Part shown: piece by piece, positions 35,224 through 61,800 of the stretch
How positions within the stretch are numbered: position 1 is the first letter of the stretch
Layout: each line of letters begins with the position of its first letter
NCBI RefSeq assembly: GCF_001949145.1
Contig: NW_019091460.1
Span: 466,298-530,297 of the forward strand
Reading direction: 5' to 3'
DNA from: Acanthaster planci
Taxonomy: Eukaryota > Echinodermata > Asteroidea > Valvatida > Acanthasteridae
Length of the DNA: 64,000 nucleotides
Made by a program: the position numbers and the translations under genes
The notes under the pieces: model-generated
What the model was told of the DNA's origin: nothing
What the model saw: the letters and a program-made list of their open reading frames with translations, nothing else
Database searches by the model: none

Positions 35224-37833
35224 CTCGTCTGGCCCCTAAAGCGCGTCCGTCTGGCTCGATTTGAGCTTGTTTTCGATGGCCGGAGCTACGAGGGAAGAAC
35301 TGTGTGTCGCTTGTCGCGCTGAACGGTTCTACAAGGGGGACAGATTTCACGCCAAATTGGCACGTGGAACGAGGGGTTTGGCTAAGACAGTCCCGAAATT
35401 AAACAATTGAACCTGATACACGTTGTAGACGACACTCTTCCCGACAGTTTCGTCTAATTCTGGGAATTTGAGACCAAGGTTAACGATACAGGTAAGTTAG
35501 CTTGGCCAAATTATGATGGTCCAAGTTTGCTTTAACTTAACAGAAATAAACCCCTAGGACGTTGTGTAGAGCAAAGATAGATGTTTGGTAGTATTTGTCT
35601 TGTTCCACGTAAGCATGTCACAGGAATAGTCAAGGCAGCGGTACATTGCAGCCATTCATTTGTGGAGTCAGATCTCCCGCCAGTGTCTCGAAGTAGTTGA
35701 GGGAGAGCAGTCCCTCTTCCATGGATATCTAACTATCTATGAACGCAACAGCCAGCAAACCACGTACATTTACAGCTCCATAATGTAGTGAATCACAGAG
35801 ATTTCTGCTGGACTTCACCCAACCAACTACAGGTTTCCCTCCCCCGCCAAGAAAACGTAGCTTAATAAAAAAAAAAAAGAAAAACAGATAAAAAGTTGTC
35901 TAAGCAACACCTCATTACCACAGGAAAAACAACCTCATTTGGCAGGACAAGGAAAAATGGTTTCAGGAAGTGGTCCAAGAAACTGCACCGACCTCCCTTT
36001 GTTCAATTAAAAGGCGGGTCTGCAGTTGTTAAGTTCAAAGGGGTATTATAAAGTTGAACGCACCAAAAGTAGACATTGACAACATTCTGGATACGTGGTT
36101 TTTTCAGAAAAAGAGGAATCACGCACGATTTACCACACAGTTCACACATAAATTATGAAATTAACAATGAAAAGCCACATTTCAAATTTGAGACCAGATT
36201 TTAATATTGGCAACGAAAAACAAGTTATAAAAGGAACGGGCAAAATATAAAGCGTTTGACATGCCCCAAAGTTCCATAATAGGATGATACAGGCCTACAT
36301 TACTACCGATCAATTTGATAACAAAACGTCATTTCTGAAGTCATACATAACGCAAGAGTAAATCACCATGGTAACAGAAAGTTGAACTAATCAACAGATT
36401 TCTTGTGTTGTGTGTTTCAAAGGGTTTGTTGGTCTTTTTTTTAATGAGAACAAAGGCCTTGCGAAAAGACCAACAGGAAGCCAGACTGACCATTTACAGA
36501 GAAACAAAGAGAAAACAGATAGGCAAATGACTAGGGGAGACAGAAACACAAAGGGGTTAGGGTGGGGGACCACAAATGGAGCCAGATTACACTACAAACT
36601 ACTGTAAACTACGTGTACATGTACTTTGGTCTCCCCATGAAAAGGACAAGTGTATAGTTCTCAGACCATAAATGAACTCTAAAGTTGGCGCCAGGCTAAT
36701 GTCCCTTTTAACAAATCCCAGACCTTGATGCTGGCTTCAACACTCCAGGTTTTATCATTCAAGTAACAGAAACCAGATTCACGTCCAGGACTGTGACATG
36801 GGTATTAAAGTCGTCAAGCAACAGACAACGCCAAGGTTTTTTTTGCTATAAAATGCTCTTTCCACCATTAGACACGAGGGAAATGAATTTTATATTCTTG
36901 TAAAAATTGTGTATTGTTGCAGCTACCAAACATAAAAAGTAATTCAAGTTTAGCAACTGTTGTTGAACATCTCGCGGGAAAAACAGGACGAGGAATTGAA
37001 ACCAAAACTTGTTTTTAGAAGGACCACTGTATCGTATGAAAAAGTCAAAATTTTCTTAATTGCAAAGAAATGGATATATCAGCCATGTCCGGTGTACTGA
37101 CAATGATGAGTTTTATGACAGTTGGTAGGTTTCAGATTTTGACTTATGAACAAAATGACTTTCACCGAGATTTCGACTGGCAAAAGTCTAACACAGTTGA
37201 TAAGTTTCTATGATTATGTTCATAGCAATTTCATTATACATGTACTGATATTTTCAGTGAATACACAATTACTGTAATTCTGATGTTAAAACATAATGTG
37301 CTTGGTATTTAGTACGTTTGCCGAAGGTCTTATTTTTACAGGCTTCCCACAGAAATCTGAAAACCAGATTCTACAACATTTCAAAGACTTTCCATGACTC
37401 ACATGCGACAATTTCCATGACATTTAATGCCATTTTAAAGAGAAAAGTTGTTTTAAATGAACTGGAAGACTGTCACAGCCACTACCTTTTTCTATAGGAT
37501 AGCACAAAACACCTCTAACGTTCCCTAATCACGTTAAAAGTGGCCAATCAAAATAACCTTTGCATGATCTTGATTTTCCTGACTTTTCCCTCACAAGACA
37601 ACATGTTTTCCAGGATATTCGATGACGGTGGGAACCCTATTTTAAACAGAGTGTGTAAAACTGGATGTGCAACAAAAAGCCCAAGATGTTGGCTTTGAGT
37701 CACTGATGTGAACAACTGGGGGAAAAATTAAATGCAGAATTATGAATGATGTAATCGAATTTACAAGAATGCAATGATGACGTCAATTTTCTACAAAAGA
37801 AAGCAACAATTTATGTACAAAAGAACTCGATTT
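35224..37833. other. Spacer between NIT receptor start and U2SURP stop
   Basis: It holds the NIT receptor promoter and leader and the U2SURP 3' UTR. A hAT-like MITE occupies 37339-37637 and an A-rich run lies near 35865-35880. No gene is supported; the frames present are short. Confidence 0.55.
37339..37637. mobile_element. hAT-like MITE, 299 bp
   Basis: Left end CAGGCTTCCCAC and right end GTGGGAACCC are imperfect inverted repeats matching the common hAT-type GGGTTCCCAC terminus. Internal TTCCATGACTTT and CTGACTTTTCC motifs match the copy at 1495-1597. Flanking 8-mers TATTTTTA and TATTTTAA differ at one base, as expected for an old 8-bp hAT target duplication. Confidence 0.7.
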
Positions 37834-52037
<14,204 letters not shown>

Positions 52038-52802
52038 TTTCACCACTTTACAGAAATGGTCGATTAGAATACACTGGTTATCATCAACCCACAATCCCTT
52101 CAGTCAGCGCACAACCAAACCGACAGAGTACCAACTGTATCCGCGAGGCGTCGATCCACGTTTTTATTATCACAAGAGGGCGCTCGTAAAATTTCATTGG
52201 TAACCAACCACCCTTAGGAATTCTATATGATTTTGTCGCTTACCAGTGTTTAATTTTTTACCAAAAATTTTCGCGAACTTTTTTGTCTTCCCGCGAAAAC
52301 CAAAGCAGGAGGTAAATATATCATTTTTGTACTTAAATTTAAAGTTTAAGGCAGGAATATGACAGAGTGTTGGGTAATTGATCAGAAATGAACAATGAGT
52401 TCCTCAGTTATGTGTTGAGGTTTTGATTTCTCTTCAAATTTCTGACCAAGATTGCTGTTTATATTCGGTCTAGACGTCTACGTTCATTATCGTCTGGCGT
52501 GTCTGAACGCCGATGAGTATGACCATATAGGCAGACAATGCAGACTTTTTCCCCAGAGCCGATGGGCCAAATTCTTCAGGCCTAATCAGGGTCACAAGCA
52601 CAGTCCACTGATGTGACTTTGCACAGAGATTTTTTAGCATATTTGGGTTGGATTCATGTGCTAGGCTAATTGATTATCTTTGCAGGTTGATACCAGGTGC
52701 CTGAATTAGCTGGCATTCTTGTGTAGGCAGGTAGGCCTAGGCCCTAAACCCAGCTGAGGCCGTGCTGCGGAAGAATCAGAAGAGACAAATTATTTTTACG
52801 TT
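52038..52802. promoter_or_regulatory. Divergent promoter region of U2SURP and STAG
   Basis: The two start codons point away from each other across 765 bp, so transcription start sites and 5' leaders of both genes must lie here or in unseen upstream exons. No TATA box is obvious. A CTCF-like motif is at 52171-52184. Shared regulation is an inference from spacing. Confidence 0.65.
52171..52184 (+). promoter_or_regulatory. CTCF-like binding motif
   Basis: CACAAGAGGGCGCT matches the vertebrate CTCF core CCACNAGRGGGCGCT except for the first base, and is the same 14-mer as at 16444-16457. It lies about 135 bp upstream of the U2SURP ATG, in the promoter shared with a cohesin subunit gene. Confidence 0.5.
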
Positions 52803-55800
52803 ATGGACATCACACAGTAAGTGAAGTATACATATGTTACAGAAAGTGACGTTGTTTCACCAGAACCCCGTGAAATCTTAAAAACAAACATAGGCTAGGC
52901 CTTATTGATATAATTTGTGACTTTTTTCTTTCAGAGCTGACCACTCGGATGACAGTGACTTTGAAGATGGTCGGGGGAAAAGAAGACCCAAACATGATGG
53001 GGTTAGTTGTATGAAAGATACCCTACCCCACGTTTGATGATACTTTTTTGGGGGGGGGTGACTTTATAAAAAAAGAAAGCAAGATTGATGTAGGATTTGA
53101 GTTTATCAACCATTTGAAAAAGGTGATACTGTATCTATGAGAAATTGATGTAAAGATGTCAGTGACAATGTTTGTTTTATTTTCAGATTGGAAAGAAAAG
53201 TAAGAAGCATAAGAGTAAACATCGGACGGAATCGGAGATGGAGATGGTCGGTGAGCCAGTCACACTGTTTGAGATTGTCAGACAAGGCAAAGGGGCCCTC
53301 CAGGTTGGTTCAACCCATCATTGGTGTCCAACACCAAGTTTGCCTTTGCATGCTAATGTCTCACTGCCATAAAGTGGTGGTTGTTGTGTGTAGTTTTGCT
53401 CTGTATCATCAAAGTGCTGTTAGCTAATATTAAAAAATGTGCAGTGAATAGCAAATTAAAACCTTCCTGCACATTTTGGTGCTGTTGCACCATTTAGGCA
53501 CCATTTCAAAATTCTTATCAGGTAGGTGTCGGACAGAACGGTCTGACCGATACATTTATGACCAGTTGGCTATCAGGTGAAGTGTTCTCAAGAGGCCAAT
53601 TCTAACTGATAAATGCCTTCACATTGCATTACTCCCAAGGCTATGTGGTTTCAGTGGAGCAACACCCCCTCCATTATGCACTCAACAAAAGTCATTGTTA
53701 TTATTTATTTACCGGTTGGATGGCCCAGTCTTATAGTCAACTGATGGGAATTTTGAAATGATTGCCTTATAGATTTTGAGACGATGACGCAATTTTTATT
53801 GAAAGATAATGTGATACTTTATAAAAATGTCACAACAATCTCGTTAATCCTAACCCTCCAAGGGTACTTGGCTAGAAACCCTCTCAGATGCATCGGACTG
53901 CATCATTTGTCAAAGTGGCTTGCCTGCCCAATGTAACAAGATCCAACAGGTTAACTCTCCCCAAGGCCAAACAGCCTAGGAGTCTGTGGTTGCCAGTCAC
54001 CACAAGATCCAACAGTGGCATTGTTCAGTGGGACTAGCTCCAATTGTCTGAACCTGGCCAGTTTGTTAGGCTGCTGTTGATTGCCAAGTGCATCAACATG
54101 CATCAGACTTTTCCACCTGATTATCTGTGCTGCGCCTGGCAAGGATAGGGTTAGGGTGTGTATATGTCCTGATGTATTTCATAAATTCGCCATTTTAGAA
54201 CTTATTTTGTTTCTAATACGTAGACTGTTGTCGATGAGTGGATCGAAGGCTACAAATCCAACCGAGACACTGCCCTCTTGGATCTCATCAACTTCTTCAT
54301 TCAATGCTCAGGATGCAAGGGCACCGTTACCTTGGAGATGTATTCCAACATGGAGCATAGTGACATCATCAGACGCATGACCGAAGAATTTGATGAGGTT
54401 GGATGTCAGATTCGTGTTTGGTCCAATCTGATCCCTAAAAACTTTTTTGTAAACTTGTGCAGTTAAACATGAAAAAAAATTGACATAATTCAACCATCTT
54501 TCTAACATGTCTTATGACATTTTTCAGCAAACCTATGTTCCCCAAAATTCAAAACTACTGTAAAACTAGTCTAATTTTGGCTGATGTTCGATGCTTATGA
54601 CTTATTATCTTATCTGTATACCACCTGTTGCATTTTCTCTTAACAGGAGAGTGGTGATTACCCACTGATAATCAACGGCCCCCTCTACAAGAAATTCCGC
54701 CAGAATTTCTGCGACTTTATCTCCGTCTTGGTCCGTCAGTGCCAGTACAGTATCCTGTATGATCAGTTTATGATGGATAACATCATCTCGTTACTGACAG
54801 GTCTGAGTGACTCCCAAGTCCGAGCCTTCAGACACACCAGCACGCTAGCAGGTACTTCATGAAAATCAGACTGGATTTTCTGTAGCCACCAATTAAGTGT
54901 AACAATGTTCATACCAGTTGTTGATTTTAGAGTACTTTATATACGTTCACTGTGAATTTTGATTAAACCTTGCATATTGTAACATTTCCTGTTTGCAGCC
55001 ATGAAGCTGATGACCTCACTTGTTAACGTTGCCCTCAATCTGAGTGTCAACTTAGACAACACGCAACGGCAGCACGACACAGAGCGTGCCAAACAGACAT
55101 CCAAGCGTGCTAGCGAGAGAATCGAGATGCTCTTGGCCAAGAGACAGGAAATCATTGAAAACACCGAAGAGGTCCAACAGATGATGAATAACATCTTCAA
55201 GGGGATCTTTGTCCACCGCTACCGGTAAGAAATCAGAGTTTAGCAGTTCAGGTTCTGAAAGACAGATTTATCCCAAATGAAGCCGTGTGCCTAACAATGG
55301 ATTGATGTGTCTTCTTGACCTTTAGTGATACCCAACCAGAAATCCGCTCCATCTGCATGGGAGAGATTGGCCTGTGGATGAAAAACTACAGCGAGATGTT
55401 CCTGAGTGACAGTTACCTCAAATACATCGGCTGGACACTCCATGACAAGGTTTGCAACTTTTACTTTCCACCTTTCACCAAGATGCCCTTGTTTAAGTTC
55501 TACCCTTCACTAGGAAGCCCTTTTCCAAATAAGAGACAAAAAATCCAAAGGACAGGGCAGTTTGCTGATGCTTTAGTTGACTTTCAAGGGAAGATCATTT
55601 GTTGAATTGTATTTGAAATGTTACCATTTTTATCTCATTTTTATGGGATTTATCTCATCAGTACTGCTGAATGTTAGTATCAAATCCTGTCTTGATACAA
55701 CTGTTTTACCCCTAGGTTGGCGACGTTAGGCTGAAGTGTCTTGCTGCTCTGCAGACTCTCTTTAGCATTACAGAACTTGTTCCCAAACTGGAGCTGTTTA

Positions 55801-58800
55801 CTAATCGCTTCAAGGATCGCATCGTTTCCATGACACTGGACAAGGAGACAGAGGTTGCTGTCCATGCCATCAAACTCACCACACTTATTCTGAAGTGAGT
55901 CCTCCAACATTTTTTTGCCTCAGAATTTTCATTGAGGTTGACAGAGACCCTGGGAAATAGGCCAGTGTTAAGCATGATCACCTTTCAAAACTTTGTCAGG
56001 CTATCAAATGTTTAACTGGAAAAGACAAATTTGACTAACCATACTTCACATAAACATGTTTGCTTATCAGAAATTTATCTTTTTCTTTCAAGATACAACG
56101 ATGAGATCCTTTCTGCTGAAGACTGTGAGAATGTCTACCAGCTAGTCTATGCCTCCAGCCGCTCTGTTGCCCAGGCAGCTGGGGAGTTCTTGAATGAGAG
56201 ACTATTCAAGAGAGAGGACCCAGAAAGCAGTAAGGCCAAACGGACCAAGCGACGTAGTGCCAACGCTCCGCTCATCAAGGATCTGGTGCAGTTCTTCATA
56301 GAAAGCGAGGTTGGTGTTGTCACTTCTGCACAAGCTCTTTCCTTGTTCTTCGGAAAGAAGAAAATAATAGGACTAGGAAATATCAAAACTTGCCGATCTC
56401 ACTTTTCCTAGTTTACTTCTCTTAAGGGACAAGTAACCTTGTTTGAAACCTTCCAGAATCTTCTGCTTGAAAACAATGGCACATTCTTTGTGTGTAGTTC
56501 TCTGTCAGTTAGCACCAAGTCCTATGTGTAATAATGACTGAATTCTGCTTTCCTTGATCTTTCAAAATCATGCAAACTTGTTGGATTTTGAAGGGTTTGG
56601 GTGATTAAAAGTAATCTTGTTTCTCCAGCTCCATGAGCATGCAGCTTACCTGGTGGATTCTCTGTGGGATATCAACGACATGGTTAGAGATTGGGATTGT
56701 ATGACTGAGCTCTTGCTGGAGGAACCTGGACGAGGAGAGGAAGGTCAGTCCTTGCACCTGTCTGTTTGTCTGTTCATTATTTGCTTTGTTTGGTCAACAG
56801 TTTTACATCCTGTCCAAGATTCTTGTAGTTGATTGACTAGTCTGTAATTACATCTCTCTAATTCCTGCCATAGCTTTGGATGATCGCCAGGAGACGGCAT
56901 TGATTGAGATCATGGTGAGTGCTGTCCGCCAAGCATCTCAGGGTCATCCACCAGTCGGTCGTGGTTCTGCCAAGAGGGTAAGGATTTAGAATGCCTCAAA
57001 GCTGCATTCCAATAAAGTTGCAGTGTCAATCTTTACAACTTGTCCCTCCTTGACTCATGTTGAGCCTTGCAATTGCAGGTGAAAAAAAGGAGGAATTTTA
57101 TGCCAGAGTTGACTCTTTTTGCAAGCTGAAATTCAACACTTGAAGAGTGATATAATTTATGTATGTTAGTGCTTCTTTTGATTTGCAACTTATACTTCAC
57201 TTTTAAAATCTTGGTTCTGAAATTCTATTCCTGCAAGGGCATGTTGTTCTCTACGAACAAATCATAGCGATCCCAGTAATTTACGTGTGACTTTTAACTT
57301 TGTGACTTTAGCAGCAGATGCTAACAAGTAAGGAGAAGAAGACAGTACAAGACGACAGGATGAAACTCACCGAACATTTCATTGTCAAGCTGCCGGAGCT
57401 CCTGTCCAAAGTTGGTTACATTTATTTTGTGCCTTGATTTGGGTAATCTGTATTTGAGATCAACATTGAAAAGAAATGTTGAAGCAGGATTCTGTCAGTT
57501 CTTACTAATCACCTGAGTAAATGACTACAGTCTTTTCCCATTAGATGCATGTATCAAGGTCAGCCATTTTGTCTGGTAACCAGAAGCTATTATTTTTTGC
57601 GTGTACAGTACAAGGTGGACTGGGACAAGGTTGCCAATCTGCTGGAGATTCCTCAGCATTTTGAGGTTGAGATTTATACCACTAGCCGTCTTGAGAAGCA
57701 TCTGGATGCCCTGTTACGAGAGATGAAGGAGATTGTAGAGAGACATACTGAAAGTGAGGTAAAGGAAAACTACCAAACAATGAGTTCCTAATCAATTCAT
57801 TGAAATTCTAACTTGGCCACCCAACTTTACATGGGTATGTGATTGGTTCTGGTCGTTACTTTATATGGTTTCGTACTCATTTGCTGCTTGCGTGTTTACT
57901 TATTGTGTGCCATACGTATTTGGGGATTATTCGCTCCGAACGGAACAAAAGAGGACCTGTTTGTTGCTACTCACCGCATAGGTGCGCATTTATGATGGAG
58001 AACAATAGCATGTTTGACGCGGAGCACGCTGAGTATGCGTAACACATTTATTCCTTAATGTATGGTTTTTGCGTACACGCAGAACGCGTGCAAGAACCCG
58101 CTTGGAAAACTTACTACCACCTGTCTTTCTTTTACCGCTTGGGGGTGCACTTCAACTCAGGGCGTATACTCACTTGGTCTTCTGCCCAGTTCCTTGAGAA
58201 TGCATTAATGTGATTCAAACTGAAGTTGTCAAATCTTTAAAAAGTAAGGAAAAGAAGCCCTACCTCAAATCCTCCTATAAAGTTGGTTGTTTTCTACGCA
58301 GGTTCTGAATGCGTGTTCCAAGACCTATGAATGCCTGATGCGAGAGCAGTATAGCATTACTCCCAAGGTTGATGTTGCTCGCAGCACGCTTCTTGATAGC
58401 ATCGCTGAGCGCTTCCGTCTCAGCTATGATGTGTTCCAAACCGTAAGAATGTTTTGTCTGTGAGGATTTATTCATATCCAGCTATTCAAACTGACCCATG
58501 AGTTGAAAAACTGCTCGGGAAAAAAATTGTAGTGACTGAAACAGTAGCAAGGTGGTATATGACAAACTGATGGCTGCTTGAAACTATATCCAACTTTGGT
58601 ACAGGGCAATTGACCTACAGTATTATATGACTAGGTCAAGTACTTGTTTTACTACCTGACGTACCATGTTAACCAGTTAAGGTTAACCAGTTAAGGATAA
58701 TCAGTTAAGGTTAACCAGTTAAGGATAATCAGTTAAGGTTAACCAGTTAAGGATAATCAGTTAAGGTTAACCAGTTAAGGTTAACCAGCAAAGGTCTGTG

Positions 58801-61800
58801 ATAACTAATTAAAAGATGCATGTTAAGATGCTCTTGTACCTTGGTAACCAGCTAAGGTATTATGGTAGGAAGTTTGTCTTAGTTTTCGTTATCTGTCTGT
58901 TTCTTGTTCTTTTAGATGAATCAGCCCAGCGAGGATGAGATATACGCACTTTCCTCAAGCATCAAGAGGATTACTGCCTTTTTCGTGTACGTAGTTTTTA
59001 TGATGATCCCTCATTTTCAGGAAACACATTTCTTGTGAACAATCAATTTGAGCTTTATAATACAAAGAAAAAAAGTTTCCCTTGAACCATTGTACAGCAC
59101 ATTTTCTTAGAACTTGTTTGGATTTTTTTTAGCTTGCAAAGTAGTATTTATCGTTTCTGCCAAAAAATGTTTAACCCTTGCCATGCCAAACCCAGCGAGA
59201 TTCTGGGATTTCTACTGCACCTGGAGGATGGGGTAAAATGACTTCAAGAAAACAGTTGAAATTTCATATGACGTGTTTCTTCTTGTTTGTGTGGATTTGA
59301 CAGCTGTCATGACTTGACCCCCTGGCAACTCTTTGACATGCTTTTTGGTCTTGTCAAGAAGTCCACTGAACGAGGAGACCTGCCAGAGTCAATCTTTACC
59401 AACGCCATTGCATGCACCCACTACTCGCTGCTCTGGGACCTGACTAGACTCAACGAACACAACCCTGAGAAGGTAAAGATAAGAGATGCCCACCTTTGCT
59501 TACTAAAGTCACTTTCCACCTGAAGTCATTTCACTGTTCATTATTCAGTGGCACTTGAAAGAAATACATGGACACTTTGATGGTCTGTGATAAAAATATA
59601 CATGCTTCAGATACTTCTGATCACATATTTGTATTGGATAAGATTAACAAAAGACAATGTTTCTGACTTTTTGCAGTCACTGAGTTGATTTTGAAATAAG
59701 TTTATAAATTGTAACGATAAGCATTTTGGTAAGTACCCTGTTGACTTTCCAATGCTCCAGGCTGATATGCTGAAATTACGGAAGCGTACCAGCGAAATCG
59801 TCCGCACCTGCTCCAAACTTCTCCTGGATGGCAGTGATGGTATCAGGGAAGAAGGTTTCATTACTATCTGTGATCTCCTGATTGTCTTTGGCAAGCAGAT
59901 AGCTGCCAATGCTGTCCTGGCACCACTCATCTATGATCCCAACGCCAATCTGCAGAACATGCTGTCAGATTTTGTCCAGGAGCATGTGTTCATCGAAGAA
60001 GAGGAGGACGGTGAGAGGCAATTAACGATAACTTTCATACACGAAGAATGGGACACATTAAGAAGTGAGGTCATTCCATAAATCTGGGCTCTCATTTATT
60101 TAACATCCCTTTCAAATCAGATTTCTGATATTTTACGTTTAGAACACATTCTTTAATTTCCACGAGTGATTAAAGTAATGCAAATGATCTGCCAACTAAA
60201 TAAAACTAGTTGGAAGTCAATTATTCCATGTCAAATTACTCTGGTCAGGTGCAACAATGACAGAAAAAGTCAAGTTGGATCTCAAATTTCTAGAATTACC
60301 CAGCTGCAAGTGACATGAGATAACTCCTCATTTCTTGACCTACAGTGCTTGGTTGTATATCATATGTTTTCCAGGACATTAGCTGGAAGTGTGCAAGTTT
60401 AGTTCTGACGGATCTAGCTTTTTTGTTGTCTTCATTAGACGATGATGAAGAAGGAGACGATTCCCACAAGATTGAGATCCTACATAAGAGACGCAATCTC
60501 CTTGCATCCTTCTGTAAGCTCATCGTCTTCAATGTTATTGAGATGCGAAATGCTGCTGGCATCTTCAAACACTACATGAAGGTAAAAAAAAGGAACAATT
60601 TATCCCTTAGTTTGACATCTGTCTGAGATGTTACCTTGCATAAAGTCGTCGCAACCAAGAAGTGAAGAATTAAAGTGAGATGGAGCAAAGGGAAGTCATA
60701 AGAAAATTCCAAATAGAAGAATCAAAGACTGCCCAAGTCTTAAGCAAAACTAAAACGACAATTGAGAGTTATTACGTGCATGATGTGTGGAGGTTGCAGC
60801 CATTTTATTGGACAATTCCTGTCCTATCTTTGGCAGTATTACAATGACTATGGAGACATCATCAAGATGACCCTGGCCAAATCAAGAGAGAATAACAAGA
60901 TTGCCTGTGCTCAAACCTTGGGCCTCAGTCTTACACAGGTATGTTAACTCTTAGAATGTTGCATGAATCGGTTGAAATAAATGGTCAAGTATGGAGCAGG
61001 TAGTATGAAGATTCACTTTATATAATGCATTTGAAAATCAGCTTACACCATCTGTTGATAAATCTTAATCCAAGAAATTGAAAGTAGTCAAATCCTCCTT
61101 AAACTTCGATTCTGTTGGTTTGTGTTCTTGCAGCTGTTCCGAGATGTGAAGAGTGAGGAGGGGTATGATGAGAGTCGCACATCTGCCCAGCTGACTGCTA
61201 TCAAAGAGCTAGCTCGGAGATTCTCACTCACCTTTGGCCTAGATCAGATCAAGACGAGAGATGCTGTGGCTGCACTCCATAAGTAAGTCTTAGCAAGCAG
61301 TCTGCCTTCACCATATATCATATACCACTCGGGCTGACCTTCTGACATCGCCACACCTCTTTAAAGATAACACCTGACTCACCCTTGTCTCTCTTCATCC
61401 TAGGGAGGGCATTCACTTCAGCCTTACCCCCATGGAAGACACTAACAACCCTGAGGGTCCGCCACCTAACATTGGTTACCTGGAGATCCTGGCAGAGTTC
61501 ACCACTAAACTCATGAAGATGGACAAGAAGACAGTGTAAGTTCTTACTCCCTGACCTCTGTTGTAAATATTTACTATTGACCTTATTTTTCCAAGCCAAA
61601 GTGGACAAATCTGTATCTAATAGCTTATCGGACCTTGATAAATGCAAGACTACAAGCTGATGGCGTCAGAGTCCTTTGTCTTGTTTCACTCAATCTGTGC
61701 CATGTCGTCACCATTTTCACAAAGAGACAAAATAGCCCCAAATCACAATTTTTTCAAATTTTTCGTTTTTTAGCAAAATCAACTAGGTAATGTGATGCCT

